Source: Zeaxanthinibacter enoshimensis (GTDB lineage Bacteria; Bacteroidota; Bacteroidia; Flavobacteriales; Flavobacteriaceae). Taken from it: DNA of 64,000 bases. The notes below the pieces were generated by a model that saw nothing but the letters and a program-made list of their open reading frames with translations, had not been told where the DNA came from and ran no database searches. The stretch lies in contig NZ_SNYI01000002.1 of NCBI RefSeq assembly GCF_004362865.1, forward strand, positions 1,020,099 through 1,084,098, read 5' to 3'. Below are positions 40,833-50,669 of the stretch, one piece after another; the stretch's first letter is position 1; each line of letters starts with the position of its first letter. The translations under genes were made by a program, and so were the position numbers.

Positions 40833-43091
40833 ATGAAGTTTCCTATAATTATAGCATTCCTGCTATGGGGCTCTATTGCCGTAGCACAATACCAACTTAA
40901 TGGTAAAATTACCGCCAAAAACGACGGAACAGAACTGGAACAGGTTTCCGTTTATTTTCCACAACTTGAAAAAGGGACAACCACCGATGAGAACGGTGAG
41001 TTTTCTTTTAATGACGTGCCAGCCGGGTCTTATAAATTTATTGCATCATATATTGGATTTAAAACATATTCTGCGACTATAGATTTTCCCGGGCATCCGG
41101 ACATGCTGCAGATAACACTATCCCCTTCTGCCATTGAAATGGAAGAAGTCATCGTGTCTACCCCTTTCCATAAACTACAACGCGAGAACGTGATGAAGGT
41201 AGAGCAGGCAGGTATGGCCGAGTTACGCAACCGGGGGAGCATGAATCTTTCAGACGGGATAACCAATATCCCGGGAGTAGAAAGTGTATCTACCGGGATC
41301 GGCATCGGGAAACCGGTTATCCGGGGGCTTAGTGCAAATCGTGTTCTAGTTTATACCCAGGGGATAAGACTGGAAAACCAGCAGTTTGGTGATGAACATG
41401 GGCTGGGCATTGATGATGCAGGAATAGAAAGCGTAGAGGTTATTAAAGGGCCTGCTTCTCTTCTCTATGGGTCCGATGCTCTAGGGGGTGTCTTATACCT
41501 GAACCCGGAGAAATTCGCAGATGCCGGGGATTCTGAAACGGATGCCAGCACCACCTATCACGGGAACACCCAGGGATATTCTGCCAATGTGGGGACCAAG
41601 GCCTCCGGTGACTCATGGAAATACCTGGTCCGGGCAGCCCTGAACAGCCACAATGATTACGAAACGGGAGACGGTTTATATGTCACTAACAGCCGTTACC
41701 GAACTTATGACCTTAAAACAGGAATAGGATTCCAGCAAAAAGGGTTCATTTCCTCGCTCCGGTATAATTATAACCTGGCCGAACTCGGGATCCCATCCGG
41801 GATAGGTGCAGACCAAGGGGACCGCAGCCCGCTCCTGCCTAACCAGGAGATAGGACAACATATCCTGAGCTCTGTTTCCGAGGCGTTCTTCAAAAATTCA
41901 AGCCTTAAAATGACCCTGGGGTATATCTTCAATGACCGGAAAGAATTTGAAGACCACGAGCATGAAGAAGAAGAATTATTACCCGGTATGGAGGAGGAGG
42001 AAGAAGAGGGAGCAGCTCTGCATATGAAACTGAGTACTTTCAATTATAACTTACAGTACCAGCTTCCCCGGACTTCCTCTCTTGAGACCATTATAGGCGT
42101 ACAAGGGATGAGCCAGACCAATCGTAATTTCGGGGAAGAGATCCTGATTCCGGATGCTACTACTAATGATATAGGAGTCCTGGCCACATCACACTGGCAT
42201 CTCAGGAATAACGATCTGCAGTTCGGACTTCGTTATGATCACAGGTCCCTAAAAAGTGAGCGAACCGGCGAGCCCGGACAGGAAGAGTTTATAGAAGCGG
42301 TGAACAGGCAGTTTAACAGTTTTAATGCTGCACTGGGATGGAGAACCGACCTCTCTGAATCCATGATAGGCCGGGTTAACCTCGCCAGTGGGTTCAGGGC
42401 ACCTAACCTGGCAGAACTGACCTCTAACGGAACCCATGAGGGTACCAACCGTTACGAAATAGGAGATGCAGACCTCGCCAATGAAAAGAATATACAGGTA
42501 GACCTTGCCCTGGAATATAAGAATGAACATTTTGAATGGTATGCCAACGGGTTCTATAACCAGGTATCAGATTATATATTTCTAAGACCTACCGGGGAGT
42601 TACGTGATGGCGATGCTGTATTTAATTACGAACAGCAGGATGCCTCACTGTACGGTGGTGAGGTAGGACTTCATATCCACCCCCACCCCCTGGACTGGCT
42701 TCACCTGGAAAGTAGTTTTGAAGCAGTGATCGGGGAATTGGATAACGGCACCTCATTACCCCTTATCCCAGCCAATAGTTTTACCAACACCCTCCGGGTA
42801 GAGTTTGACAAAGGACCGATGCGTTCCCGTGAGAGCTACGCATTTATCACCCTGAATTCTGTACTGCAGCAAGATCGTGTAAGTTCTTTTGAAACGGAGA
42901 CACCGGCTTACTCATTGCTGAGCCTGGGTGCCGGCAGTACCTTCAATCTAGGACAAAATGTACTGCAGTTAAGGCTAAGTGCCACCAACTTACTGGATAA
43001 GAATTACATTGCACACCTCTCCCGCATAAAGCCGGATGGATGGGCAAACATGGGAAGAAATATAAGCCTGGGCGCAACACTCACCCTTTAA
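40833..43091 (+). CDS. TonB-dependent outer-membrane receptor, possible metal uptake
   Basis: This 752-residue receptor has a signal peptide (MKFPIIIAFLLWGSIAVAQ), a carboxypeptidase-like domain (about 21-100), a plug (about 105-225 with SVEVIKGPASLLYGSDALGG), and a barrel ending in SLGATLTL. An extracellular loop at about 370-395 contains EDHEHEEEELL and a run of Glu, the kind of loop seen in zinc or copper receptors. The preceding small protein carries several His and Cys. Substrate remains a guess. Its stop overlaps the stop of the convergent desaturase-family gene by 4 bases. Confidence 0.88.
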   Translation: MKFPIIIAFLLWGSIAVAQYQLNGKITAKNDGTELEQVSVYFPQLEKGTTTDENGEFSFNDVPAGSYKFIASYIGFKTYSATIDFPGHPDMLQITLSPSAIEMEEVIVSTPFHKLQRENVMKVEQAGMAELRNRGSMNLSDGITNIPGVESVSTGIGIGKPVIRGLSANRVLVYTQGIRLENQQFGDEHGLGIDDAGIESVEVIKGPASLLYGSDALGGVLYLNPEKFADAGDSETDASTTYHGNTQGYSANVGTKASGDSWKYLVRAALNSHNDYETGDGLYVTNSRYRTYDLKTGIGFQQKGFISSLRYNYNLAELGIPSGIGADQGDRSPLLPNQEIGQHILSSVSEAFFKNSSLKMTLGYIFNDRKEFEDHEHEEEELLPGMEEEEEEGAALHMKLSTFNYNLQYQLPRTSSLETIIGVQGMSQTNRNFGEEILIPDATTNDIGVLATSHWHLRNNDLQFGLRYDHRSLKSERTGEPGQEEFIEAVNRQFNSFNAALGWRTDLSESMIGRVNLASGFRAPNLAELTSNGTHEGTNRYEIGDADLANEKNIQVDLALEYKNEHFEWYANGFYNQVSDYIFLRPTGELRDGDAVFNYEQQDASLYGGEVGLHIHPHPLDWLHLESSFEAVIGELDNGTSLPLIPANSFTNTLRVEFDKGPMRSRESYAFITLNSVLQQDRVSSFETETPAYSLLSLGAGSTFNLGQNVLQLRLSATNLLDKNYIAHLSRIKPDGWANMGRNISLGATLTL

Positions 43092-43972
43092 TCTCCAGAT
43101 TTCCTGGTCTTACGGAAGCCGTAGAAGAATTGCCCCAGAAAACCTTTTGGAACTTCATCATCTCCCTGGAAACCCAGGGGGATGTTCCCACTGTTTTCCG
43201 GTATATAAGTAGTACCGAAAAGGTAATCCCAAAGACTCAGGCTGATACCGTAATTAACCCCTGACCTGCCCTCCGGAATCTCGTAAGCATGGTGATAAAG
43301 ATGCATGACAGGATTATTGATGAGGTACTTCAGCGGGCCGTAAGATAATTTTATATTGGAATGGTTCAGGTGACCAATGGCAATAGCAGCAAAATGAACA
43401 ATATAAGCCTGTTCCGGTTCAAAACCTCCTAATAACATTATTCCAAGGGTTTTCAATGGTTTATACAGTACATTCTCCATCCAGTGGAATCGGAAATGTG
43501 CTGCAAAACCCATCTCTTTTACACTGTGGTGAATCTGATGGAACTTCCACAGGAAACTGTAATGATGCAGCATTATGTGGGTGACCCATTGTAGAAAATC
43601 AAGGATAATGAAAAACAACAGCAATTGGGCCCATACCGGGAGTTCGTTAATGGGAATAAGGGCAATACTCTGTAAGGAAATTCCAAGGTCTCCCGCCGCT
43701 ACTTCGATCATGCTGTAGATGCCGCCGATCGCAATAGCGAAAACAAAGAAATTAAAGAACATGTAAAAGGCATCCAGCCAGAAGTCCTTGCGAAAAATCG
43801 ACTGGTTCTTCCTCCAGGGAAAAAATATCTCGCCGGCCCACACCAGCAATGAAATGAGGATAAGGCCCCAGAAATAATTCGTATACCAGGGCACACGGAA
43901 AAGCACAGACTTCCATGTCCAGTTCAGGTTGCCAAGGAAGGCATCGTAAAAAGCTTGGAAATATTCTAACAT
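43088..43972 (-). CDS. Sterol desaturase/fatty acid hydroxylase family membrane protein
   Basis: This 294-residue protein has the di-iron His motifs HIMLHH (about 141-146), HQIHHS (about 154-159) and HLYHH (about 230-234), with several membrane helices at about 30-50, 65-90 and 110-135. The family hydroxylates lipids or other hydrophobic compounds. It is only distantly similar to the one at 22701-23657 outside the motifs. A small membrane protein gene lies 15 bases upstream on the same strand, so they are probably co-transcribed. The substrate cannot be inferred here. Confidence 0.87.
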   Translation of the reverse strand: MLEYFQAFYDAFLGNLNWTWKSVLFRVPWYTNYFWGLILISLLVWAGEIFFPWRKNQSIFRKDFWLDAFYMFFNFFVFAIAIGGIYSMIEVAAGDLGISLQSIALIPINELPVWAQLLLFFIILDFLQWVTHIMLHHYSFLWKFHQIHHSVKEMGFAAHFRFHWMENVLYKPLKTLGIMLLGGFEPEQAYIVHFAAIAIGHLNHSNIKLSYGPLKYLINNPVMHLYHHAYEIPEGRSGVNYGISLSLWDYLFGTTYIPENSGNIPLGFQGDDEVPKGFLGQFFYGFRKTRKSGD

Positions 43973-43987
43973 GATCTGCTTCTGAAT

Positions 43988-44281
43988 CTAGAGTGCTTCT
44001 ACCGTTTTCTGCTTACGGATGACATAAGTATAGATCCACATCAGGGTGAAGGTCGGGACTACATCCATTCCCGGTAAGATCTCTTCAATAAAGGTAACCA
44101 CCCCAGCAGTCTTACCGGCCTGGCCCTTGTACATCCGGGTCATAAACCAGGCCGCGATGGGAGCCCAGATAATATCCAGGAACATCCCTATTCCGGGGAT
44201 AAAAAAACTTGCCATCCCCACCAGGTCCAGTACTATACCCAGGATTAGGTGTTTCTTTTTTTGATTTGCAGGCATACTCAT
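43988..44281 (-). CDS. Small two- or three-helix membrane protein
   Basis: The 97-residue protein has hydrophobic segments at about 11-30 (LILGIVLDLVGMASFFIPGI), 33-48 and 73-90. It resembles small conserved membrane proteins of Bacteroidota with the pattern DLVGMxSxxIPGxGxxxDxxWAPI, whose function is unknown. It lies directly upstream of the sterol desaturase family gene in the same direction. Confidence 0.65.
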   Translation of the reverse strand: MSMPANQKKKHLILGIVLDLVGMASFFIPGIGMFLDIIWAPIAAWFMTRMYKGQAGKTAGVVTFIEEILPGMDVVPTFTLMWIYTYVIRKQKTVEAL

Positions 44282-44320
44282 TGCTTTGAAACAAATTTAG
44301 CAATAAAGATGCCAAAGAAA

Positions 44321-44944
44321 TTATGACAGGTCAGAGCTGATAAGTTTCAGGAATTCATTCCTGGTTTCAATTTTCTGAAATTGACCACGGAAGCCAGAGG
44401 TTGTGGTGACCGAATTCTGTTTTTGTACTCCCCTCATCATCATACACATATGGGAAGCCTCAATAACTACCGCAACTCCTTTAGGTTGCAGGGTATTATT
44501 GATACATTCCAGGATATCATGTGTAAGTCTTTCCTGTACCTGCAGCCTCCTGGCGAAAACATCGACAATCCTGGGAACCTTACTCAGCCCGACAATATGT
44601 CCGTTAGGTATGTAAGCAATATGTGCTTTCCCGAAGAAGGGCAGCATGTGGTGCTCGCATAAAGAATATAATTCTATGTCCTTGATAATGACCATATCGT
44701 CATAATCTTCGGCAAACATTGCGCTTCTGAGGATCTCTTCGGCGTCCTGCTTGTACCCCTGGGTCAGGAACATCATCGCCTTGGCTGCGCGCTCCGGGGT
44801 CTTTATCAGTCCTTCCCTGTCCACATCTTCCCCCAGGTCTGTGATGATCTGTTGAAAATGACTCCTGACTTCGTTGGTCAGTTCTATATTATACTCTTCT
44901 AAACTTCTGTATGGTCCCATGGTCAAAATCTCAGTTTCTGTCAT
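44321..44944 (-). CDS. folE: GTP cyclohydrolase I
   Basis: FolE makes dihydroneopterin triphosphate, the first step to folate and pterins. The 207-residue protein has the zinc- and substrate-binding motif [18 protein letters not shown], then [20 protein letters not shown], and the C-terminal HMCMMMRG with the third zinc Cys. The ATG at 44944 is chosen; a TTG ten codons upstream coincides with the promoter -7 element and is therefore unlikely. Confidence 0.94.
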   Translation of the reverse strand: MTETEILTMGPYRSLEEYNIELTNEVRSHFQQIITDLGEDVDREGLIKTPERAAKAMMFLTQGYKQDAEEILRSAMFAEDYDDMVIIKDIELYSLCEHHMLPFFGKAHIAYIPNGHIVGLSKVPRIVDVFARRLQVQERLTHDILECINNTLQPKGVAVVIEASHMCMMMRGVQKQNSVTTTSGFRGQFQKIETRNEFLKLISSDLS

Positions 44945-44971
44945 GTTTATACTTTTCTTCGATTCGTTAAA

Positions 44972-45000
44972 CAAATGTACGTACTAGTCAGCACGCACAA
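44972..45000 (-). promoter_or_regulatory. Promoter of folE
   Basis: On the minus strand TACATTTG (44979-44972) fits TAnnTTTG, with TTG (45000-44998) 18 bases upstream. The ATG lies 27 bases beyond the -7 element. Confidence 0.6.
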
Positions 45001-45134
45001 TTTTATTTAACGTTTCCTTGGTAAGATAAACAGCACACCCGGCAAAATTACAGCTTTTTAACAGATAGCCTTGCTCCAATAACATTTTGTAGTATTAGGG
45101 GTAATGATTACTTTCATGCCCCTAAAAGACAAGC

Positions 45135-45797
45135 ATGATCAAGGCTTCCAATATTGAAAAATACTATGGTGATCTCCAGGTCCTTAAAGGGGTGAACTTA
45201 CATATAAAAAAGAAGGAAGTAGTCTCCGTAGTAGGGGCTTCGGGTGCAGGAAAGACTACCTTGTTACAGATCCTAGGTACCCTGGACACCCAGAGTAACC
45301 GCAAGGATGGCCAGCTGTTGATCAATGATGTCGACATCACCTCGCTGAGTGAAAAGGAATTGGCACGGTTCAGGAACGAGAATATTGGTTTTATTTTTCA
45401 ATTCCACCAGCTGTTACCCGAATTTACAGCTTTGGAAAATATACTCATTCCGGCATTGATCAGGAAAACTGCTAAGGCAGATGCTGAGAAGAGAGCGATG
45501 GAATTACTGGAGTTCCTGGGATTAACCCACCGGGTGCACCATAAACCTTCTGAACTTTCGGGGGGTGAACAGCAGCGTGTTGCTGTGGCACGCGCCCTGA
45601 TCAATAATCCCGCCGTCATCCTTGCTGACGAACCTAGTGGAAACCTGGACAGCGACAGTGCAGATAAATTACACCAGCTGTTTTTTCGGTTGAGGGACGA
45701 ATTCGGCCAGACCTTTGTCATCGTTACCCATAACGAGGAATTGGCAGCTATGGCAGACAGAACGCTTACAATGGTCGACGGCCTGATAACGGGTTAG
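45135..45797 (+). CDS. lolD: LolD-like lipoprotein-release ABC ATPase
   Basis: The 220-residue ATPase has Walker [10 protein letters not shown] (34-42), Q-loop FQFHQLLPE, signature LSGGEQQR and Walker [12 protein letters not shown], all intact, and is the size and type of LolD. LolCDE releases lipoproteins from the inner membrane for sorting to the outer membrane. No permease gene is adjacent, so the assignment to LolD rather than another MacB-type ATPase rests on sequence pattern only. TIGR02757 follows with its own promoter. Confidence 0.83.
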   Translation: MIKASNIEKYYGDLQVLKGVNLHIKKKEVVSVVGASGAGKTTLLQILGTLDTQSNRKDGQLLINDVDITSLSEKELARFRNENIGFIFQFHQLLPEFTALENILIPALIRKTAKADAEKRAMELLEFLGLTHRVHHKPSELSGGEQQRVAVARALINNPAVILADEPSGNLDSDSADKLHQLFFRLRDEFGQTFVIVTHNEELAAMADRTLTMVDGLITG

Positions 45798-45804
45798 CCC
45801 GTCC

Positions 45805-45831
45805 TTGTTTCTGTACCTATCCCTATCTTTG
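45805..45831 (+). promoter_or_regulatory. Promoter of the TIGR02757 gene
   Basis: TTG (45805-45807), a 16-base spacer and TATCTTTG (45824-45831) lie just before the ATG at 45840. Transcription would begin within a few bases of the start codon, giving a nearly leaderless mRNA. Confidence 0.5.
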
Positions 45832-45839
45832 CATTCCCT

Positions 45840-46634
45840 ATGACAAAGAAGGAACTCAAAGATTTTATGGATGCCAAGGTGGAACAGTACAACCACCCGA
45901 AATTCGTACAGGACGATCCCATCCGGATCCCCCGTAGCTATTCATCAAAAGAAGATATAGAGATCAGTGCTTTTTTAACCGCAACCATAGCCTGGGGCAA
46001 CCGGAAGAGCATCATCAATAATGCTTACAGGATGATGGAACTGATGGATAATGCCCCCTTTGAATTTGTCCGGGCACACCAGGAATCAGACCTTGATCGC
46101 CTGGAGCCTTTTGTTCACCGCACCTTTAATACCACGGATTTCCGCACCTTTGTCCGTGGACTCCATCATATATACACCCATTATGACGGATTAGAGGGTA
46201 TTTTCCGGGATCATGCAACCGGGGAATCACTACAGCCCGCTATCAGTGTACTTAAAGAAAAATTCTTCGAGATCCCACACGAACCCAGGACCACGAAACA
46301 CATATCGGATCCCCTTAAAGGGTCATCTGCAAAGCGACTTAATATGTACCTGCGCTGGATGGTAAGAAAGGACCACTGTGGCGTAGACTTTGGGATCTGG
46401 GACAGTGTAAAAGCCTCTGCCCTCTCCTGCCCCCTTGACGTACATACCGGCAATGTTGCCCGGCAACTGGGACTCATCCACAGAAAACAGAACGATGCCA
46501 AAGCCTTGGCCGAACTGGATGCACACCTCAGGAGCTGGGACCCTGCAGACCCGGTAAAATATGACTTCGCCTTATTTGGACTAGGTGTTTTTGAAGGATG
46601 GGGTAAAGAGCAGGCTGCAAAAAGCAGATCCTGA
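45840..46634 (+). CDS. TIGR02757 family protein
   Basis: The 264-residue protein matches the TIGR02757 family of Bacteroidota, with FLTATIAWGNRKSIINNA near the N-terminus. SCPLDVHTGNVARQLGLI and DPVKYDFALFGLGVFEGW lie near the C-terminus. The C-terminal pattern LDVHTGNVAR recalls the HhH-GPD DNA glycosylase fold (compare VDTHIHRL in Nth), so a DNA repair role is possible but unproven. It is cytoplasmic, with no membrane segment. Confidence 0.85.
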   Translation: MTKKELKDFMDAKVEQYNHPKFVQDDPIRIPRSYSSKEDIEISAFLTATIAWGNRKSIINNAYRMMELMDNAPFEFVRAHQESDLDRLEPFVHRTFNTTDFRTFVRGLHHIYTHYDGLEGIFRDHATGESLQPAISVLKEKFFEIPHEPRTTKHISDPLKGSSAKRLNMYLRWMVRKDHCGVDFGIWDSVKASALSCPLDVHTGNVARQLGLIHRKQNDAKALAELDAHLRSWDPADPVKYDFALFGLGVFEGWGKEQAAKSRS

Positions 46635-46736
46635 GGTCTGTTTCATTTTATACTGTATCCCTCAAAGGGAGCTTAAACAAGAATCGGTTGCCACGGATTA
46701 TTTCATTATTTTAGGCGGACTAATCCAAAACATACC

Positions 46737-48230
46737 ATGATAAAAAAGAATTTTACCCCTTTTGCAGTCCTGTTTTTCTGTATAGGACTGTTGACTGCCC
46801 AGAACCGGAAACTACCCATTGATACCGTAGTTACCACCAAACACAGTGTAACCGTTAACGGGACCTCTTTTAACTATACCGCCAAAACAGGTACGCAACC
46901 TGTATGGGACGAAAAAGGTGAACCCATAGCTTCCCTGCATTATACTTATTATACCAGGGATAATGTCTCTGATCGTGCATCACGACCACTCCTCATTTCT
47001 TTCAACGGAGGTCCGGGGTCGGGAAGTGTATGGATGCACCTGGCTTATACCGGTCCGAGGGTACTGAAAATAGACGATGAAGGTTATCCCGTACAACCCT
47101 ACGGTGTTAAAGAGAACCCTTACTCTGTTCTCGATGTTACCGATATTGTGTATGTCAACCCGGCGAATACAGGATATTCCAGGACCATCCCTGAAACAGG
47201 GAAAGAAGTGGATCGGGAAAAATTCTTCGGGATCAATGCCGATATTGAATACCTGGCAGAATGGTTAAATACCTTCGTGACCAGGAATAACCGATGGAGA
47301 TCTCCTAAGTACATCGTAGGAGAAAGTTACGGCGGTACACGGGTTATGGGATTATCCCTGGCCTTGCAGAACCAGCAGTGGATGTACCTGAACGGGGTGA
47401 TAATGGTCTCCCCGGCAGATTACAAAGTAATACGGGTGGGCGGCCCGGTCAGCAGTGCCCTTAACCTGCCCTATTATACAGCTGCAGCCTGGTACCAGAA
47501 AGCTTTATCCCCGGAATTGCAGCAGAAGGACCTGCTGGAGATCTTACCTGAATCTGAGGAATACACCATCAACACCCTGATCCCTGCACTTGCAAAAGGT
47601 GGGTTTATTCCTGATGAGGAACGCCAGGCAGTTGCGGAAAAGATGTCCTATTATTCCGGCCTGAGTAAGAAAGAGATCCTCAGCCTGAACCTGGACGTGC
47701 CTACCGCTTACTTCTGGAAATCACTGTTAAGAGATAAAAGTGGATATACTTTGGGAAGGCTGGACAGCAGGTACCTCGGTATAGACCGTGAGTTGGCGGG
47801 TACCAGACCGGATTATTCGGCCGAACTAACCTCCTGGCTCCATAGCTTTACCCCTGCTATTAATTATTACCTGCAGGAAGAGCTTAATTTTAAGACTGAT
47901 ATCAAGTACAATATGTTCGGACCGGTAAGACCCTGGAATAATGATGATGACAATACGAGGGATAACCTGAGGCAGGCAATGGCGCAAAACCCTTACCTGA
48001 ATGTCCTTATTCAATCCGGTTACTACGATGGGGCAACTACCTATTTTAATGCCAAATATACCATGTGGCAGGTAGATCCTAGCGGAAAGATGAAAGATCG
48101 ATTTGAATTTAAAGGTTACAGGAGTGGTCATATGATGTACCTGAGAAGGGAAGATCTTAAAAAAGCCAATGATGATATCCGTGATTTTATCATACGTACC
48201 AGCACCCAGGGTAAACCAGCGAAATATTAA
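46737..48230 (+). CDS. S10 family serine carboxypeptidase, exported
   Basis: The 497-residue peptidase has a signal peptide (MIKKNFTPFAVLFFCIGLLT, cleaved before AQN). It has the oxyanion segment NGGPGSGSVWMHL, the nucleophile in GESYGGTR (about 194-201), the Asp in IQSGYYDGATTY and the His in SGHMMYL, giving the S10 Ser-Asp-His triad. It removes C-terminal residues from peptides in the periplasm or outside, probably in peptide use. The next gene begins at its stop codon (TAATG), so translation is coupled. Confidence 0.9.
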   Translation: MIKKNFTPFAVLFFCIGLLTAQNRKLPIDTVVTTKHSVTVNGTSFNYTAKTGTQPVWDEKGEPIASLHYTYYTRDNVSDRASRPLLISFNGGPGSGSVWMHLAYTGPRVLKIDDEGYPVQPYGVKENPYSVLDVTDIVYVNPANTGYSRTIPETGKEVDREKFFGINADIEYLAEWLNTFVTRNNRWRSPKYIVGESYGGTRVMGLSLALQNQQWMYLNGVIMVSPADYKVIRVGGPVSSALNLPYYTAAAWYQKALSPELQQKDLLEILPESEEYTINTLIPALAKGGFIPDEERQAVAEKMSYYSGLSKKEILSLNLDVPTAYFWKSLLRDKSGYTLGRLDSRYLGIDRELAGTRPDYSAELTSWLHSFTPAINYYLQEELNFKTDIKYNMFGPVRPWNNDDDNTRDNLRQAMAQNPYLNVLIQSGYYDGATTYFNAKYTMWQVDPSGKMKDRFEFKGYRSGHMMYLRREDLKKANDDIRDFIIRTSTQGKPAKY

Positions 48231-49429
48231 TGACTCCTTTTAATAACAATATGGTCCTCATGGGACACAGCAAAAGCAGGGGGATATTCCTCCTGCTTTC
48301 ACTTTTAGCGATAATGATAGGCTATAGTCAGCCTGCTCATAACGATAAAACCAATTCCATGGCTGACAGTCCAGGGAAAGATGGTCCGTTGCGGGTAGGT
48401 GTAGTGGGATTGGTGCATACGCACGTGCACTGGATCCTGGGACGGGAGGATAAAGGAGATATTACCATTGTAGGGATCGTGGAGCCGAACCGGGAACTGG
48501 CAGAAAAATACGCTGCACAACACGGTTATAGTATGGACCTGGTCTATGATACCCTCGAAGAAATGGTAACTGCAACAGAGCCCCAGGCGGTTACAGCCTT
48601 CAACACTATCTACGACCACCTGGAAACTGTAAAGTACTGTGCACCAAAAGGCATCCATGTGATGGTAGAGAAACCGTTGGCAGTTAATTTTGAACACGCT
48701 GAAGAAATGGCACGCCTGGCGAACAAACACCAGATAGCCCTGCTGACCAATTATGAAACCAGTTGGTACCCGAGTACCCATACCGCTTATACCCTGCTTC
48801 AGGGATCAGGAAGCGTTGGTATTCCAAGAAAGATCGTCTTTCATACGGGACACCAGGGACCTGAGGAGATCGGCGTAAACAAGGAATTCCTGGAGTGGTT
48901 GACAGACCCGGTGCTGAATGGCGGTGGTGCGCTTACCGATTTTGGTTGTTACGGGGCGAATATCACTACCTGGTTGTTAAATGGGGAGGCACCGCTTTCT
49001 GTAAGTTGTACTACCCAGCAGTTTAAACCGGAGAAATATCCGGATGTGGAAGATGAAGCAACTATTGTCCTGACCTACCCGGATATCCAGGTGATCATAC
49101 AGGCCTCCTGGAATTGGCCACATGCAGTGAAAGATATGGAAATCTACGGCACACTAGGCTCCCTCCGCTGCCCGGATGGTAAGACCGTGATCAGCAGGAA
49201 GGCGGGCGACAAGCCTGAACAATTATTGCAGCCTCAACCCCTGCCCCAAGGAAGTGATGACCCTTTTTCCCTTTTGGCCAAAGTGGTCCTGGAAGATTAT
49301 CAACTCCCTGAATTTGACCTGAGCAGCCTGGAGAATAACCTGCTCGTGATGCAGATCCTGGAAGCTGCCAAAGCATCTGCAGCCCGGGGAGAGACTATAT
49401 ACTGGAGCGAATTTTTTACAGAAGAATAA
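48230..49429 (+). CDS. Gfo/Idh/MocA family oxidoreductase, exported
   Basis: This 399-residue NAD(P)-dependent oxidoreductase begins with a signal peptide (a better signal starts at the ATG of residue 11, 48260). Its Rossmann domain starts VGVVGLVHTHVHWILG (about 57-72) and contains the family motif EKPLAVN (about 149-155); the C-terminal alpha/beta domain follows. Members act on sugars, inositols or related alcohols, and exported ones are common in Bacteroidota. It overlaps the S10 peptidase stop codon, and its own stop overlaps the next start by one base, so the three genes form an operon. Confidence 0.87.
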   Translation: MTPFNNNMVLMGHSKSRGIFLLLSLLAIMIGYSQPAHNDKTNSMADSPGKDGPLRVGVVGLVHTHVHWILGREDKGDITIVGIVEPNRELAEKYAAQHGYSMDLVYDTLEEMVTATEPQAVTAFNTIYDHLETVKYCAPKGIHVMVEKPLAVNFEHAEEMARLANKHQIALLTNYETSWYPSTHTAYTLLQGSGSVGIPRKIVFHTGHQGPEEIGVNKEFLEWLTDPVLNGGGALTDFGCYGANITTWLLNGEAPLSVSCTTQQFKPEKYPDVEDEATIVLTYPDIQVIIQASWNWPHAVKDMEIYGTLGSLRCPDGKTVISRKAGDKPEQLLQPQPLPQGSDDPFSLLAKVVLEDYQLPEFDLSSLENNLLVMQILEAAKASAARGETIYWSEFFTEE

Positions 49430-49908
49430 TGCAACACGGCAACGAACAATTAAGAGACCCACGGAAAATTTTCAAAACCTTACAGCTGGTTCATCTCATC
49501 CTGGTGTTCGGAATGTTTGCCTTTGCCGTGTTTACCTATTTTATCCAGGAAAACCTAAGACTGGATGCCATGAGCGGTGGCAGTATGGCGATATACCTGG
49601 TGCCGGTACTTGGCTTGGCTGGTTATTTTGGCAGCCAGTGGGTCTACCGGAAGCTCCTGGTCTCTGTCAGGCCCCATCACCCCTTATCCCAGAAACTTAC
49701 ACGCTTCCAGTCGGCTTCTTACCTGCAGTACACCTGCCTGGAGATCCCTGCCCTATGCGCCCTGCTCGCCTATTTATACGACGGCTTTGTCCTGCACCTG
49801 GCTATCGCAGCATTCCTGATCCTCTATATGTATTCCAGGAAACCTACAGTTAAGAAATTAAAAGAAGCCTTGCCTTTGACCACGGAGGAACTCCGTTTAT
49901 TGGAATAG
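49429..49908 (+). CDS. Four-helix membrane protein of unknown function
   Basis: The 159-residue protein has membrane segments at about 19-39, 51-68, 97-114 and 118-135, with both ends facing the cytoplasm if the positive-inside rule holds. I do not recognise a family. It starts in the TAATG overlap with the oxidoreductase stop codon, so it is translationally coupled. The tail KKLKEALPLTTEELRLLE is amphipathic. Confidence 0.7.
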   Translation: MQHGNEQLRDPRKIFKTLQLVHLILVFGMFAFAVFTYFIQENLRLDAMSGGSMAIYLVPVLGLAGYFGSQWVYRKLLVSVRPHHPLSQKLTRFQSASYLQYTCLEIPALCALLAYLYDGFVLHLAIAAFLILYMYSRKPTVKKLKEALPLTTEELRLLE

Positions 49909-49974
49909 CCAACCAGCTGTTTCGTCCGGATACGGATAATCTGATTATCTTTAGATGTACTTAATATTCACCGG

Positions 49975-50664
49975 ATGAAATTGCTACTTCTTACCGCAGT
50001 GCTATCTTGCACCCTATTAACCATGGAAAATATGCAGGCACAAGACTGGGCACAATTGGAGCATTTCAGGGAGGCCAACTCAGATCTACCAGCGTTGAAA
50101 GACAACGAGAACCGGGTGGTTTTTATGGGGAATTCCATTACCATAGGCTGGCAGCATGCCATGCCCGAATTCTTTGAGAACAACCCTTATGTCAACCGGG
50201 GAATCGGCGGGCAGACCACGCCCCAGATGCTGATCCGTTTCAGGCAGGACGTGATCGACCTGCAACCTAAAGTGGTGGTGATTCTTGCAGGAACCAACGA
50301 TATTGCCGGGAATACAGGACCTTCCTCGCTTAAAATGATCATGGACAACATAGCATCCATGGCCGAACTTGCTCGGGCTAACGGGATCGCGGTGGTACTG
50401 TCATCTGTGCTACCTGCCGAAGACTATCCCTGGCGACCGGGCTTGAGACCTAATGAAAAGATTCCCGCTTTAAATACTATGATAAAGGATTACGCTGCGG
50501 CAAATAATTTTATTTACCTGGATTATTTCCGGGCATTGGCCAACAGTAAAAACGGGATGGACAAGACCTTGGCAACCGACGGGGTACACCCTACCCGGGC
50601 AGGTTACGAGATCATGGTTCCCCTGGTCAAAACTGCCATCAAAAAAGCACTCGCCCAAACCTAA
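49975..50664 (+). CDS. SGNH/GDSL hydrolase, exported
   Basis: The 229-residue esterase has a signal peptide (MKLLLLTAVLSCTLLTMENM, ending near AQA). Its blocks are: I, VVFMGNSITIGW with the nucleophilic Ser (about 53); II, NRGIGGQTTPQML; III, LAGTNDIAGN; V, DGVHPTRAGY with the catalytic Asp and His. It resembles acetylxylan esterase or PAF-acetylhydrolase-like members that deacetylate sugars or lipids. It differs from the TesA-like lipoprotein at 14602-15330. The glycosyltransferase gene follows after 5 bases. Confidence 0.88.
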   Translation: MKLLLLTAVLSCTLLTMENMQAQDWAQLEHFREANSDLPALKDNENRVVFMGNSITIGWQHAMPEFFENNPYVNRGIGGQTTPQMLIRFRQDVIDLQPKVVVILAGTNDIAGNTGPSSLKMIMDNIASMAELARANGIAVVLSSVLPAEDYPWRPGLRPNEKIPALNTMIKDYAAANNFIYLDYFRALANSKNGMDKTLATDGVHPTRAGYEIMVPLVKTAIKKALAQT

Positions 50665-50669
50665 ATTCC

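Noticed and set aside
44945-44974. TTG start ten codons upstream in folE
   Set aside because: The TTG lies in the -7 promoter element of the gene itself.
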